This document shows positions 16,802 to 24,691 of a stretch of 64,000 nucleotides of DNA, in pieces. Every line of letters begins with the position of its first letter. Positions within the stretch are counted from its first letter, which is position 1. This stretch comes from Bradyrhizobium sp. 1 (GTDB taxonomy: Bacteria > Pseudomonadota > Alphaproteobacteria > Rhizobiales > Xanthobacteraceae): contig NZ_JADPJH010000014.1 in NCBI RefSeq assembly GCF_023073315.1, positions 471,952 through 535,951 of the forward strand, in the 5' to 3' direction. The notes beneath the pieces were generated by a model that saw nothing but the letters and a program-made list of their open reading frames with translations, was not told the origin of the DNA and searched no databases. The position numbers and the translations under genes were made by a program.

Positions 16802-17569
16802 ATGAGCACCGCCCTGTTCGACCTCTCCGGCCGCACTGCACTGATCACCGGCTCCTCCCGCGGGCTCGGCCGCGCCATTGCCGAGGGCATGGCCAGGGCC
16901 GGCGCGAAGATCATCATCAACGGCGTCGATCCCAAGCGGGTCGAGCAGGCCGTCGCCGAGTTTCACGCTGCCGGTCTCCAGGCCGAAGGCGCCGCCTTCA
17001 ACGTCACGGACGAGCCGGCGATCGTGGCCAGCTTCGAGCGTTTCGACCGCGAAGGGCTCGCGGTCGACATTCTCGTCAACAATGCCGGCATTCAGCACCG
17101 CAAGCCGCTGGTCGAGTTCACCACCGACGAATGGCGCAAGGTGATCGAGACCGACCTCACCAGCGCCTTCGTGATCGGCCGCGAGGCGGCCAAGCGCATG
17201 ATCCCGCGCAAGCAAGGCAAGATCATCAATATCGGTTCGCTCGGCAGCGAGCTCGCGCGTCCGACGATTGCGCCCTACACCGCGGCCAAGGGAGGCATCA
17301 AGAATTTGACCCGATCGATGGCAGTGGAATGGGCCCAGCACGGCATCACGGCCAACGCGATCGGCCCCGGCTACATGCTCACCGACATGAACGAGGCGCT
17401 GGTCAACAACACCGATTTCAACAACTGGCTGATGGGCCGCATCCCCTCAAAGCGCTGGGGCAGGCCTGACGAGCTGGTCGGCGCTGCGATCTTCCTCGCG
17501 TCGGATGCCTCCACCTATGTCAACGGCCAGATCATCTATGTCGATGGTGGCATGATCTCCGCGATGTGA
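16802..17569 (+). CDS. SDR oxidoreductase, gluconate 5-dehydrogenase-like
   Basis: A 255-residue classical short-chain dehydrogenase. The nucleotide-binding motif TGSSRGLGRAIAEG, the NNAG motif, catalytic Ser in IGSLGS and YTAAK with the catalytic Tyr and Lys are all present. Overall resemblance to IdnO, which reduces 5-keto-D-gluconate to D-gluconate, is strong (LFDLSGRTALITGSSRGLG opening, GYMLTDMNEAL segment). It lies 12 bases after the dehydratase and 24 before the IdnD-like gene, in one operon, which supports a role in L-idonate or similar hexonate breakdown. Confidence 0.84.
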   Translation: MSTALFDLSGRTALITGSSRGLGRAIAEGMARAGAKIIINGVDPKRVEQAVAEFHAAGLQAEGAAFNVTDEPAIVASFERFDREGLAVDILVNNAGIQHRKPLVEFTTDEWRKVIETDLTSAFVIGREAAKRMIPRKQGKIINIGSLGSELARPTIAPYTAAKGGIKNLTRSMAVEWAQHGITANAIGPGYMLTDMNEALVNNTDFNNWLMGRIPSKRWGRPDELVGAAIFLASDASTYVNGQIIYVDGGMISAM

Positions 17570-17593
17570 TCGCGAAAGTCCGAGGAGCAAGCC

Positions 17594-18625
17594 ATGCGCG
17601 CCGTCGTCATTCACGCCCCGAAAGATCTGCGGATCGACAACTACCCTGACACGGCGCCTGGCCCGGGCGAAGTCCGCGTCAAGATCGCCAATGGCGGCAT
17701 CTGCGGCTCCGACCTGCACTACTATCACCACGGCGGTTTTGGCGTCGTCCGCATCCAGCAGCCGATGGCGCTGGGGCATGAGATCGCCGGCGTGGTCGCA
17801 GCTGTCGGTGACGGCGTCACCAATGTGAAGCCGGGCACACGCGTCGCGGTCAATCCGAGCAAGCCGTGCGGCCAGTGCCTGCATTGTCAGGAAGGCATGC
17901 GCAACCAGTGCCTCGACATGCGCTTCCTCGGCAGCGCGATGCGCTTTCCCCATGTGCAGGGCGGCTTTCGCGAGTTCCTCACCGTCGATGCGACGCAGGC
18001 CGTGCCGATCTCCGACAGACTGTCGCTGGCGGAAGCCGCGGTCGCCGAACCGCTCGCAGTATGCCTGCATGCCGGCAAGCAGGCCGGCCCCCTGCTCGGC
18101 AAGCGCGTGCTGATCACCGGTTGCGGCCCGATCGGCGCGCTGATGATTCTTGTCTCACGCTTTGGTGGCGCATCCGAGATCGTCGTCACCGATGTCGCCG
18201 ATGCGCCGCTCGCGGTCGCCAGGAAGCTCGGCGCCACCCACGCCATCAATGTCGCGACCGATGCCACCGCGCTCGATCCCTGGCGCGCCGGCAAGGGTGT
18301 ATTCGACACATTGTTCGAGGCCTCCGGCAACCAGGCCGCGCTCCGCACAGCGCTCGACGTGCTCAGGCCCGGCGCGACGCTGGTGCAGCTCGGCCTCGGC
18401 GGCGAGATGACGCTGCCGATCAACGCCATCGTCGCCAAGGAATTGCAGCTGCGCGGCACCTTCCGCTTCGATCCCGAATTCGAGCTTGCGGTGCGGCTGA
18501 TGGGTGAAGGCCTGATCGACGTCAAACCGCTGATCACGGCGACCATGCCATTCGAGAACGCGGTGGCCGCGTTCGAGCTTGCGACCGACCGCTCGCAGTC
18601 GATGAAGGTGCAACTGACGTTCTAG
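17594..18625 (+). CDS. Zinc alcohol dehydrogenase, L-idonate 5-dehydrogenase-like
   Basis: A 343-residue medium-chain dehydrogenase. The catalytic zinc site is visible as GGICGSDLHYY and GHEIAG. The structural zinc lobe is CGQCLHCQEGMRNQC with four cysteines. The Rossmann fold has GCGPIGAL. The similarity to IdnD (oxidation of L-idonate to 5-ketogluconate) is from family memory and operon context. A GAGGAGC site precedes the ATG. It is the last gene of the three-gene operon; the stop is two bases from the stop of the convergent secreted-protein gene. Confidence 0.84.
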   Translation: MRAVVIHAPKDLRIDNYPDTAPGPGEVRVKIANGGICGSDLHYYHHGGFGVVRIQQPMALGHEIAGVVAAVGDGVTNVKPGTRVAVNPSKPCGQCLHCQEGMRNQCLDMRFLGSAMRFPHVQGGFREFLTVDATQAVPISDRLSLAEAAVAEPLAVCLHAGKQAGPLLGKRVLITGCGPIGALMILVSRFGGASEIVVTDVADAPLAVARKLGATHAINVATDATALDPWRAGKGVFDTLFEASGNQAALRTALDVLRPGATLVQLGLGGEMTLPINAIVAKELQLRGTFRFDPEFELAVRLMGEGLIDVKPLITATMPFENAVAAFELATDRSQSMKVQLTF

Positions 18626-18627
18626 AG

Positions 18628-19494
18628 CTATTGGCTCTCGATCAGCCGGTCGCTGATCAGCCGCACGGCGCCACGTTTCCACGAATAGTCCGCGCCGAGG
18701 CGCAGGCCACTGTCGCCGCGCGCCAGCACCGCGCCGGTTTTAGTGTCGCGAACCTGGAAGCCAAGCGTGTACTCGGTGCGGCTGACCCGCCGCACTACGC
18801 CGATCAGTGACTGATCCGCGCCGAGCTTTTGCGCCATCGCGGCCTCGCATCCATTGCAGTCGCGCAACGCCGGCGTCTTTGCCGCCTCGCCACCCACCTC
18901 GACGATACGATAGCGGCCGGATTGGCCGAGCGCCTCGCGCACGCTGCCGGTGACCTCGGCCAGATAGGATGCGTCCGACGTGGCCGATGCGCCCACCGAA
19001 GCCGCGGTCGTGTCCTCGAGCTCGAAATCGAACACGGCAAGCGCGATCGGCGCAGGTGTTGCGAGTGCCGCGATGATCTCGCGGGACACGAAAATCTCGG
19101 CGCGCTCCCACGATTCATCATTGTCGCCGCGGAAGGTGTAGAGCTTGTCCATCACGAGCTTTTTGGCGCCGACGTCGATCACGGCGACCTTGGCCCATTG
19201 CACCAGCGTGCTCGTCTTCTGGATGCCGCCGATGACCTTGAACGCCGCGTCGTCCTGGGTGGACGGGGCGAGCCGATAGCGCCCACCTTCGCCGATATCC
19301 CGCCTGAGCGCGGCCATGAACGCCTGAAGCCGCCGCTCGTGGGCGGCGGTCTGGTTGGCCGGCTCGGCGGACGTGTCGGTATAGCTGAAATCGTCCATGG
19401 CAACGCCGAGGGCGGCCTCGGCACCGGCAGGCGAACAGGCCGCCGGGAGGACGACGAGGAGAATGGCAGAGAAGATCGACCTGAAACGGCGCAT
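18628..19494 (-). CDS. Secreted DUF2380/DUF3280-like protein
   Basis: A 288-residue exported protein with a lipoprotein-like or Sec signal (residues 1-25, hydrophobic core AILLVVLPAACS). Two similar halves each begin with an aliphatic strand plus DF motif: VAMDDFSYTDTS (about 31) and LAVFDFELEDTT (about 154). Each half has a RYR-(L/I) strand later, so the gene looks like an internal duplication. I associate this pattern with DUF2380/DUF3280 proteins found near quinoprotein dehydrogenase regulators; function unknown. It is divergent from the two-component pair at 19683-21718, which may control it. Confidence 0.65.
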   Translation of the reverse strand: MRRFRSIFSAILLVVLPAACSPAGAEAALGVAMDDFSYTDTSAEPANQTAAHERRLQAFMAALRRDIGEGGRYRLAPSTQDDAAFKVIGGIQKTSTLVQWAKVAVIDVGAKKLVMDKLYTFRGDNDESWERAEIFVSREIIAALATPAPIALAVFDFELEDTTAASVGASATSDASYLAEVTGSVREALGQSGRYRIVEVGGEAAKTPALRDCNGCEAAMAQKLGADQSLIGVVRRVSRTEYTLGFQVRDTKTGAVLARGDSGLRLGADYSWKRGAVRLISDRLIESQ

Positions 19495-19682
19495 GCGGGC
19501 CTCGTGTGATGGAGCAGCGTCGCAAGCTGGACGGCGGCTTCGCGCCGCGCAGCAGCGCCAGTCCCGACCAGAGCCGGGAAAATTTCACGACGTTGCACTG
19601 CGGTAAGGGTGGCGCTTTCCGCCGCTTGCGTTCTGCCGTTTAATGGGGAAGCGACAATTCCGTTCGCACCAGGTGCCCGCCG

Positions 19683-21068
19683 ATGTGGAACCGCCCGAGG
19701 TCCGATCTCAAGGTCCGTCTGACGTTGCGCGTGGCTGCGATATCGGCCGCCTGCTTCGCCGCGATCTCCGCCTATTTCCTGATTACGGCCGACCGCGCCG
19801 CGCATGCGCGGATCGACGCTATCGCAGTCATCGTGGCCAAGACGCTGGAGCTGCAGCAGGGCAAGATCCAGTGGGTCGCGAGCCCCCGCTCCGACTTTCC
19901 CAACCTCGACCCTGTCTCGACCTATGTGATGACGCCCGGCCTGTGTCTGGCGTTCCGTGGCACGAGCGGTGACATCCTCCAGCGCTTCTGCAGCGGCGCG
20001 CCGACACCGGCGAACCCAGCGCCGCAGGCCTTCGCGGCCTTCTATCACGGCATGTTCGACCCCGGCCGCGAGGCGGTACGGCCGGTGATCGTGCGCGGCG
20101 CGAAACTCGGCGAGGTCGTCGTCTCCGTCGATCCCGCCGTGCAGACGGCCGACGCCTGGCACGAGGCCGGCCGCCTGATGCTCGCGCTGGCGATTGCGCT
20201 ACCGCTGTTGTGCGTTCTGGTCTACGCCGCACTGGCGCGGGCGCTGCATCCCACCCGCATGATCCGCACCGGCTTGGAGCGGATCGCGGCCAACGATCTC
20301 ACGACGCGGCTGCCGCCGTTCGACCTCGCCGAGCTCTCGGCGATCCGCGACGTCTTCAACCACCTCGCCGAGAGCCTCGATACCGCGCTTGCCGAGCGTG
20401 CCGAGTTGACGCGAAAGCTGATCGCGCTCCAGGACGAGGAGCGGCGCCATCTCGCGCGCGAGCTTCACGACGAGTTCGGCCAATCGCTGGCCGCCATCCG
20501 CGCGCTCGCCGCCTCCGCCCGCCAGACCGCCGCGCAGGACTGCCCATCCCTGCTGTCCGAATGCGACGGCATCGCGCGGACCGCGACCGGCATGATGGAG
20601 ACGTTGCGTGGCACACTGTTCCGGCTGCGCCCGCCCGACGTCGAGGAGCTCGGGCTCGTCGCCAGCCTCGAAGGTCTGGTTGCGGGGTGGAACGGGCGCA
20701 GCCGCGGCGAGACGCGGTTTGCGATCCGTTTCAACGGCACATTCGAGACCCTGCCGGCCACCATCAGCGCCAGCCTGTACCGCATCGTGCAGGAGGCGCT
20801 CACCAACGCTGCCAAGCACGCCGGCGCCACCAAGGTGAGTCTGGAATTGACGATGCGCGCTGACGAGATCGCGCTTGCGATCGACGACGACGGACGGTCG
20901 AACGATCCCGCCGCGAAATCCGGCATGGGCCTGCTCGGCATGCGCGAGCGCGTCGCGGCCCTGCGCGGCCGGTTGAGCTTTGAGGCTGGCCCGTCCGGCG
21001 GCACCGCGCTACGCGTCGCCATTCCGCTCGCAGCCGCCGATCAGCCGCTGCTGGAGCGCGCGGCATGA
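19683..21068 (+). CDS. NarL-type membrane histidine kinase
   Basis: A 461-residue inner-membrane sensor. Transmembrane helix 1 (about 15-35), periplasmic sensor (about 36-165), transmembrane helix 2 (about 166-190), HAMP (about 190-240), then the HisKA_3 helix with ERRHLARELHDEFGQ (His262) and an ATPase domain with VQEALTNAAKHAGA and GMGLLGMRERVAALRG. This layout is that of NarX/UhpB/MoxY-like kinases. Its stop overlaps the start of the response regulator gene by four bases, so the two form a cognate pair. The signal is unknown. Confidence 0.9.
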   Translation: MWNRPRSDLKVRLTLRVAAISAACFAAISAYFLITADRAAHARIDAIAVIVAKTLELQQGKIQWVASPRSDFPNLDPVSTYVMTPGLCLAFRGTSGDILQRFCSGAPTPANPAPQAFAAFYHGMFDPGREAVRPVIVRGAKLGEVVVSVDPAVQTADAWHEAGRLMLALAIALPLLCVLVYAALARALHPTRMIRTGLERIAANDLTTRLPPFDLAELSAIRDVFNHLAESLDTALAERAELTRKLIALQDEERRHLARELHDEFGQSLAAIRALAASARQTAAQDCPSLLSECDGIARTATGMMETLRGTLFRLRPPDVEELGLVASLEGLVAGWNGRSRGETRFAIRFNGTFETLPATISASLYRIVQEALTNAAKHAGATKVSLELTMRADEIALAIDDDGRSNDPAAKSGMGLLGMRERVAALRGRLSFEAGPSGGTALRVAIPLAAADQPLLERAA

Positions 21069-21718
21069 GCGCGACGATCTTGCTGGTCGACGATCATTCC
21101 GTCGTCCGCGAGGGTTATCGCTCGGTGCTCCAAAAGCAGCCGGGCCTGCGCGTCATCGCCGAAGCCGGGGACGGCGCGGAGGCCTATCGCCTGTTCAAAT
21201 CCGAGGCGCCCGACCTCGTCATCATGGATCTGAGCATGCCCGGTATCGGCGGCATCGAGGCCGTCAGGCGCATCAGGCAATGGGACAAGGCCGCAAAAAT
21301 CCTCGTCTTCACCATGCACGAGAATGCCGGCTTTGCCGTGCAGGCGATCCGCGCCGGCGCGCGGGGCTATGTCACCAAGACCAGCCCGCCCGAGACGCTG
21401 GTGCGCGCGGTGATGGACGTGCTCGCCGGCAAGATCGCCATCAGCCCCGACATCGACCACGAGCTCGCGCTGAGCCGGCTCGCCGGCGAGAGCTCGGCCG
21501 CCGACGTGCTCACGCCGCGCGAATTCGAGGTGCTGCGGCTGCTGCTCGCCGAAAAGACCACGGACGAGATCGCCGAGACGCTGCATGTCAGCCCGAAGAC
21601 GGTGGCGAACCTGCACTCGCTGATCAAGGACAAGCTCGGCGTCGGCTCCGACATCGAGCTGGTCCGGCTGGCACTGCGCCAGGGGATTTTGACAGAGATT
21701 GGTCTCGGCGAAGCCTGA
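21065..21718 (+). CDS. NarL/LuxR-type response regulator
   Basis: A 217-residue regulator. Receiver domain (1-120) with acidic pair DD at 9-10, phosphoacceptor Asp55 in VIMDLSMPG, and the conserved Lys in YVTKTSPP. The LuxR helix-turn-helix (about 145-205) reads LTPREFEVLRLLLAEKTTDEIAETLHVSPKTVANLHS. Its ATG overlaps the kinase stop (ATGA), giving translational coupling and a clear partner. Likely targets are the divergent secreted protein gene and unknown distant genes. Confidence 0.9.
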   Translation: MSATILLVDDHSVVREGYRSVLQKQPGLRVIAEAGDGAEAYRLFKSEAPDLVIMDLSMPGIGGIEAVRRIRQWDKAAKILVFTMHENAGFAVQAIRAGARGYVTKTSPPETLVRAVMDVLAGKIAISPDIDHELALSRLAGESSAADVLTPREFEVLRLLLAEKTTDEIAETLHVSPKTVANLHSLIKDKLGVGSDIELVRLALRQGILTEIGLGEA

Positions 21719-21722
21719 CCGC

Positions 21723-22565
21723 TCAGGCGAGATAACGCGTCAGATAGCCTTCCATCGCGTAAAGCGCGCAGAGCGCCAGGCTCGACCACACCGCGGCGCT
21801 GAAATACAGGAACATCCAGGTCAGCTCGCCCTTCCAGTGCGCGATGTCGTGGGTCACCACCCAGCGCGTCGAGACATCGTGCAGGCCTTCGAGGAAGCCG
21901 AGGAACCTGCCGCCCTCGGCGTGCCCTGCCCGCCAGCGGCTGAGATACATCGGCACGTCGACGGTGACGAGGAAGGCGAGGAAGCAGGCGATGCCGACGA
22001 TGCCTGAGATCAGCGCCCAGCGCACCGGTCCCTGGAATTCCGGCATGAGGCGGCACAGCGCGATGCCGGCGAGGAAGAAGGTGACCGCCCACAGCGAGTT
22101 CTCGATCGCGTTGAAGAGGAAGTTGGTCGTCACCACCGCGTACCAGGAGAAGCATTCCGCGATGACGATGATGGGCACGATCACGAGCGCAATGTTCACC
22201 ACGGTCTGCGCGCCCGTCATGTGACCCAGCTGATGCAGGATGATCGCCCACTGCGCGACGAAGCACAGTTCGGCCACGGTCGCGACCGTACGGCCGACGA
22301 AGACGCTCGACAGCCAGGTGTCGAACAGGCAGATGCGCTGCACGTCGGCCCGCGGCAGGAACGAGCGGAAGGCGCAGCCGAACACGTAGCCGGCGCAGAG
22401 CAGGAACATCAGGCCGATATCCGAACCGCCGCCGACGCTGCCCGCCAGGCTCGGGTAGAACTCGCGGTACAACATGAACCAGACGAAAATGTTGGCAGCG
22501 CTGACCAGCGTCAGGGACCCCCACCACCACGCCAGGGGATTTGACCGTGCCTGCCACTGCAACAT
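21723..22565 (-). CDS. Polytopic membrane protein of unknown function
   Basis: A 280-residue integral membrane protein with about seven or eight hydrophobic segments, for example LTLVSAANIFVWFMLY near the start and WMFLYFSAAVWSSLALCALY near the end. I start at MLQWQARSNP because GGAG lies seven bases upstream; a longer in-frame reading to 22748 has no ribosome site and an unlikely charged N-terminus. A conserved histidine pair (HDVSTRWVVTHDIAHWKGE) lies in a loop before the last helix. No family is recognised. It converges on the response regulator gene with a four-base gap. Confidence 0.75.
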   Translation of the reverse strand: MLQWQARSNPLAWWWGSLTLVSAANIFVWFMLYREFYPSLAGSVGGGSDIGLMFLLCAGYVFGCAFRSFLPRADVQRICLFDTWLSSVFVGRTVATVAELCFVAQWAIILHQLGHMTGAQTVVNIALVIVPIIVIAECFSWYAVVTTNFLFNAIENSLWAVTFFLAGIALCRLMPEFQGPVRWALISGIVGIACFLAFLVTVDVPMYLSRWRAGHAEGGRFLGFLEGLHDVSTRWVVTHDIAHWKGELTWMFLYFSAAVWSSLALCALYAMEGYLTRYLA

Positions 22566-22690
22566 GAATCGCTCCGACGTAACCGAGATGACATCTACTC
22601 GTAATAATCCTGTCACAACAAGCCATGGAATCACGACAAAAATCCGTGTGCGGATGTGCTTTCCGCGCATTTCTCGCCTTCGCTTAAGCC

Positions 22691-22727
22691 GCCGCTCTAC
22701 GTCCGCATAGTGGACACATAGAGCGGC
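22691..22727. promoter_or_regulatory. Nested dyad upstream of the IclR gene
   Basis: GCCGCTCTA (22691-22699) pairs perfectly with TAGAGCGGC (22719-22727), and an inner GTCC/GGAC pair lies between. It sits 50 bases upstream of the IclR start in the divergent region 22566-22776. An operator for the IclR protein is the likeliest reading; an attenuator-like hairpin is possible. Confidence 0.45.
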
Positions 22728-22776
22728 TTCTCTGAATTTATTGGACAACCGACGCCACCGGGTTCATTAAACCTGC

Positions 22777-23658
22777 ATGGCTCGAGCCGCGTCCAAACCG
22801 CCCCACGCCTCCGCGTCCGCCGCCGCAGTGCTGGCCTCGAGCGCTGACGACGCCGCGTTTGCGACCACGCTGGCCAAGGGCCTCGTGGTGCTCGAGGCCT
22901 TCAAGGCCGGGGCGACGCTGCTCGGCAACATGGAGCTGTCGACACTGACGGGGATTCCGCGGCCGACGGTGGCGCGGCTGACGCATACGCTCGCCGAGCT
23001 TGGCTACCTCCGCTACGATTCCGGGCGCGCCAAATATCGCGTCGGCGCGCGCGCACTTCGCATGGCGCATCCGCTGCTGGCCGACATGCAATTCCGCCAG
23101 GTTGCGCGCCCGTTGATGCAGGAGCTGGCGCAGAGCGTGCGCGGCACGGTCTCGATCGGCCTGCTCGACGCGACCTCCATGATCTATGTCGAGACCGCGC
23201 GCTCCGGCGACGTCGGCCCGCACGTCCCCGATATCGGCATGCCGATTCCCGTGGTCATGACGGCGATGGGCCGCGCCGCCGCGGCGAGGTTGCCGACGGC
23301 CGATGCGGCACGCCTCGAAGAGCGTATTGCGAGCGAAGACGCCGAGCTGTGGTCGGCCTTCCGCGACAAATATCGCGCCGGGCTCGCGCAATGCGCCAGC
23401 CGCGGCTTCTGCACCTGCTGGGGCGAGTACATGGCCTCGATCCACGCCGTCGCCGCACCGTTGTTTTATGTGAGTGAGACGAAGCAGTCGTTCTCGATCA
23501 ATTGCGGCATTCCCGCGTTCCGGCTCCAGCCGGGCCAGCTGGAGAGCGAGATCGGGCCGCGCATCGCGGCACTTGCCGACAGCATCCGCGCCATCATAGG
23601 CGCGGCAGGGCCCGCGGCCGAGACACAAAAGCAAAACAAGAAGAGGGCCAGGAAATGA
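22777..23658 (+). CDS. IclR-family transcriptional regulator
   Basis: A 293-residue regulator. The winged helix (about 30-95) carries LAKGLVVLEAFKAGATLL, ELSTLTGIPRPTVARLTHTLAELGYL and YRVGARAL. The C-terminal effector domain (about 110-280) contains SIGLLDATSMIYVETARS and a conserved cysteine region GFCTCWGEY, typical of the small-acid-binding IclR domain. It is followed on the same strand by two substrate-binding proteins for organic acids or amino acids, which are its likely regulon. The C-terminus is lysine-rich (KQNKKRARK). Confidence 0.9.
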   Translation: MARAASKPPHASASAAAVLASSADDAAFATTLAKGLVVLEAFKAGATLLGNMELSTLTGIPRPTVARLTHTLAELGYLRYDSGRAKYRVGARALRMAHPLLADMQFRQVARPLMQELAQSVRGTVSIGLLDATSMIYVETARSGDVGPHVPDIGMPIPVVMTAMGRAAAARLPTADAARLEERIASEDAELWSAFRDKYRAGLAQCASRGFCTCWGEYMASIHAVAAPLFYVSETKQSFSINCGIPAFRLQPGQLESEIGPRIAALADSIRAIIGAAGPAAETQKQNKKRARK

Positions 23659-23694
23659 ACAAGAACACTGGCACTCCACCACCGGGAGGCCATC

Positions 23695-24669
23695 ATGAGC
23701 ATCACACGCCGAACATTGCTGGGCACCCTCGCCCTATCCCTGCCCGGACTTCCAGTCTCCGCGCGCGCTGAGGATTCCTGGCCGTCACGCCTCGTGCGGC
23801 TGATCTCGCCCTATGGGCCCGGCGGCTCCAACGACATCTCGCTGCGCCTGCTCGCCGAAGAGTTCGGCCGCAGCCTGCATCAGCAATTCATCGTCGAGAA
23901 CAAGCCGGGCGCCGGCACGCGTATCGCCAACGATGCCGTCGCGCATGCGCCGGGCGACGGCTACACCCTGCTCTATGTCGCTGCGCCCTACGCCACCGCC
24001 GAGGCGCTGTTCGGCAAGCTGACGTATGAGCGCAAGGACCTTCAGCCGGTCGCGATGGCGGTGATCGCACCGCTGTTCCTGATCATCAGCGCTGACGCCC
24101 CGTTCAAGACGCTGCCGGAACTGATCGCCTACGGCAAATCGAAGCCGGATGGACTGACCTTCGCCTCGCCCGGCGCCGGCTCGCAGCCGCACCTTGCCGG
24201 TGAGCTCTTGTTCCGGGATGCCGGCGTCAAGGGTCTCAACATCCCCTTCCGCGGCGATGCGGCCTCCTACACCGAGCTGCTGGCCGGCCGCGTCGACGCG
24301 ACGCTGACGGCGCTGCCGACCGCGCTACCCTATATCCAGAGCGGCAAGTTCATCGTGCTCGGCGTCGCCTCGCCCGAGCGCAGCGCGCTCTACCCGCAGG
24401 CGGCGACCCTGCGCGAACAGGGCTTTCCCAACGTGGCCGCCGCCGGCTGGTACGGCTTCATGGCGCCCGCCACGACGCCACGCGCCATCGTCGACAAGCT
24501 CCAGGCCGAAGTTTTGCGCGCGCTCGCCGAGCCCGCGATCAGGGACAAGCTGACCGCCCAGGGTCTCGAGGTGCGCCCCGGCACCGCCGCCGAGTTCGGC
24601 CAGTTCATCGACCGGGAGACGCAAAAATGGACCGCGTTGATCCGCGACGCCGGGCTCAAGGGCGAGTGA
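23695..24669 (+). CDS. Bug/TctC-family tricarboxylate-type solute-binding protein
   Basis: A 324-residue periplasmic receptor. The signal peptide has a twin-arginine-like start, SITRRTLLGTLALSLPGLPVSARA. The mature part shows Bug family landmarks: WPSRLVRLISPYGPGGSNDISLRLLA at the start, ENKPGAGTRIANDAVAHAPGDGYTLL, and LPELIAYGKSKPDGLTFASPGAGS. These proteins bind carboxylated ligands for TctAB transporters, but no tctA or tctB gene is present, as is common for orphan Bug proteins. The ATG follows GGGAGGCC. It is between the IclR regulator and a LivK-type receptor. Confidence 0.9.
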   Translation: MSITRRTLLGTLALSLPGLPVSARAEDSWPSRLVRLISPYGPGGSNDISLRLLAEEFGRSLHQQFIVENKPGAGTRIANDAVAHAPGDGYTLLYVAAPYATAEALFGKLTYERKDLQPVAMAVIAPLFLIISADAPFKTLPELIAYGKSKPDGLTFASPGAGSQPHLAGELLFRDAGVKGLNIPFRGDAASYTELLAGRVDATLTALPTALPYIQSGKFIVLGVASPERSALYPQAATLREQGFPNVAAAGWYGFMAPATTPRAIVDKLQAEVLRALAEPAIRDKLTAQGLEVRPGTAAEFGQFIDRETQKWTALIRDAGLKGE

Positions 24670-24691
24670 CTGTCACAAACAGGGAATGGAA

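Noticed and set aside
21713..21728. Terminator between response regulator and membrane protein genes
   Set aside because: GCCTGA/TCAGGC is only a 6-bp stem without T-run and consists of the two stop regions; too weak to call.
23655..23771. Small frame overlapping the IclR stop (ATGA) before the Bug receptor
   Set aside because: It overlaps the real receptor start in another frame and has no conserved features; it could still act in translational coupling, but there is no support.
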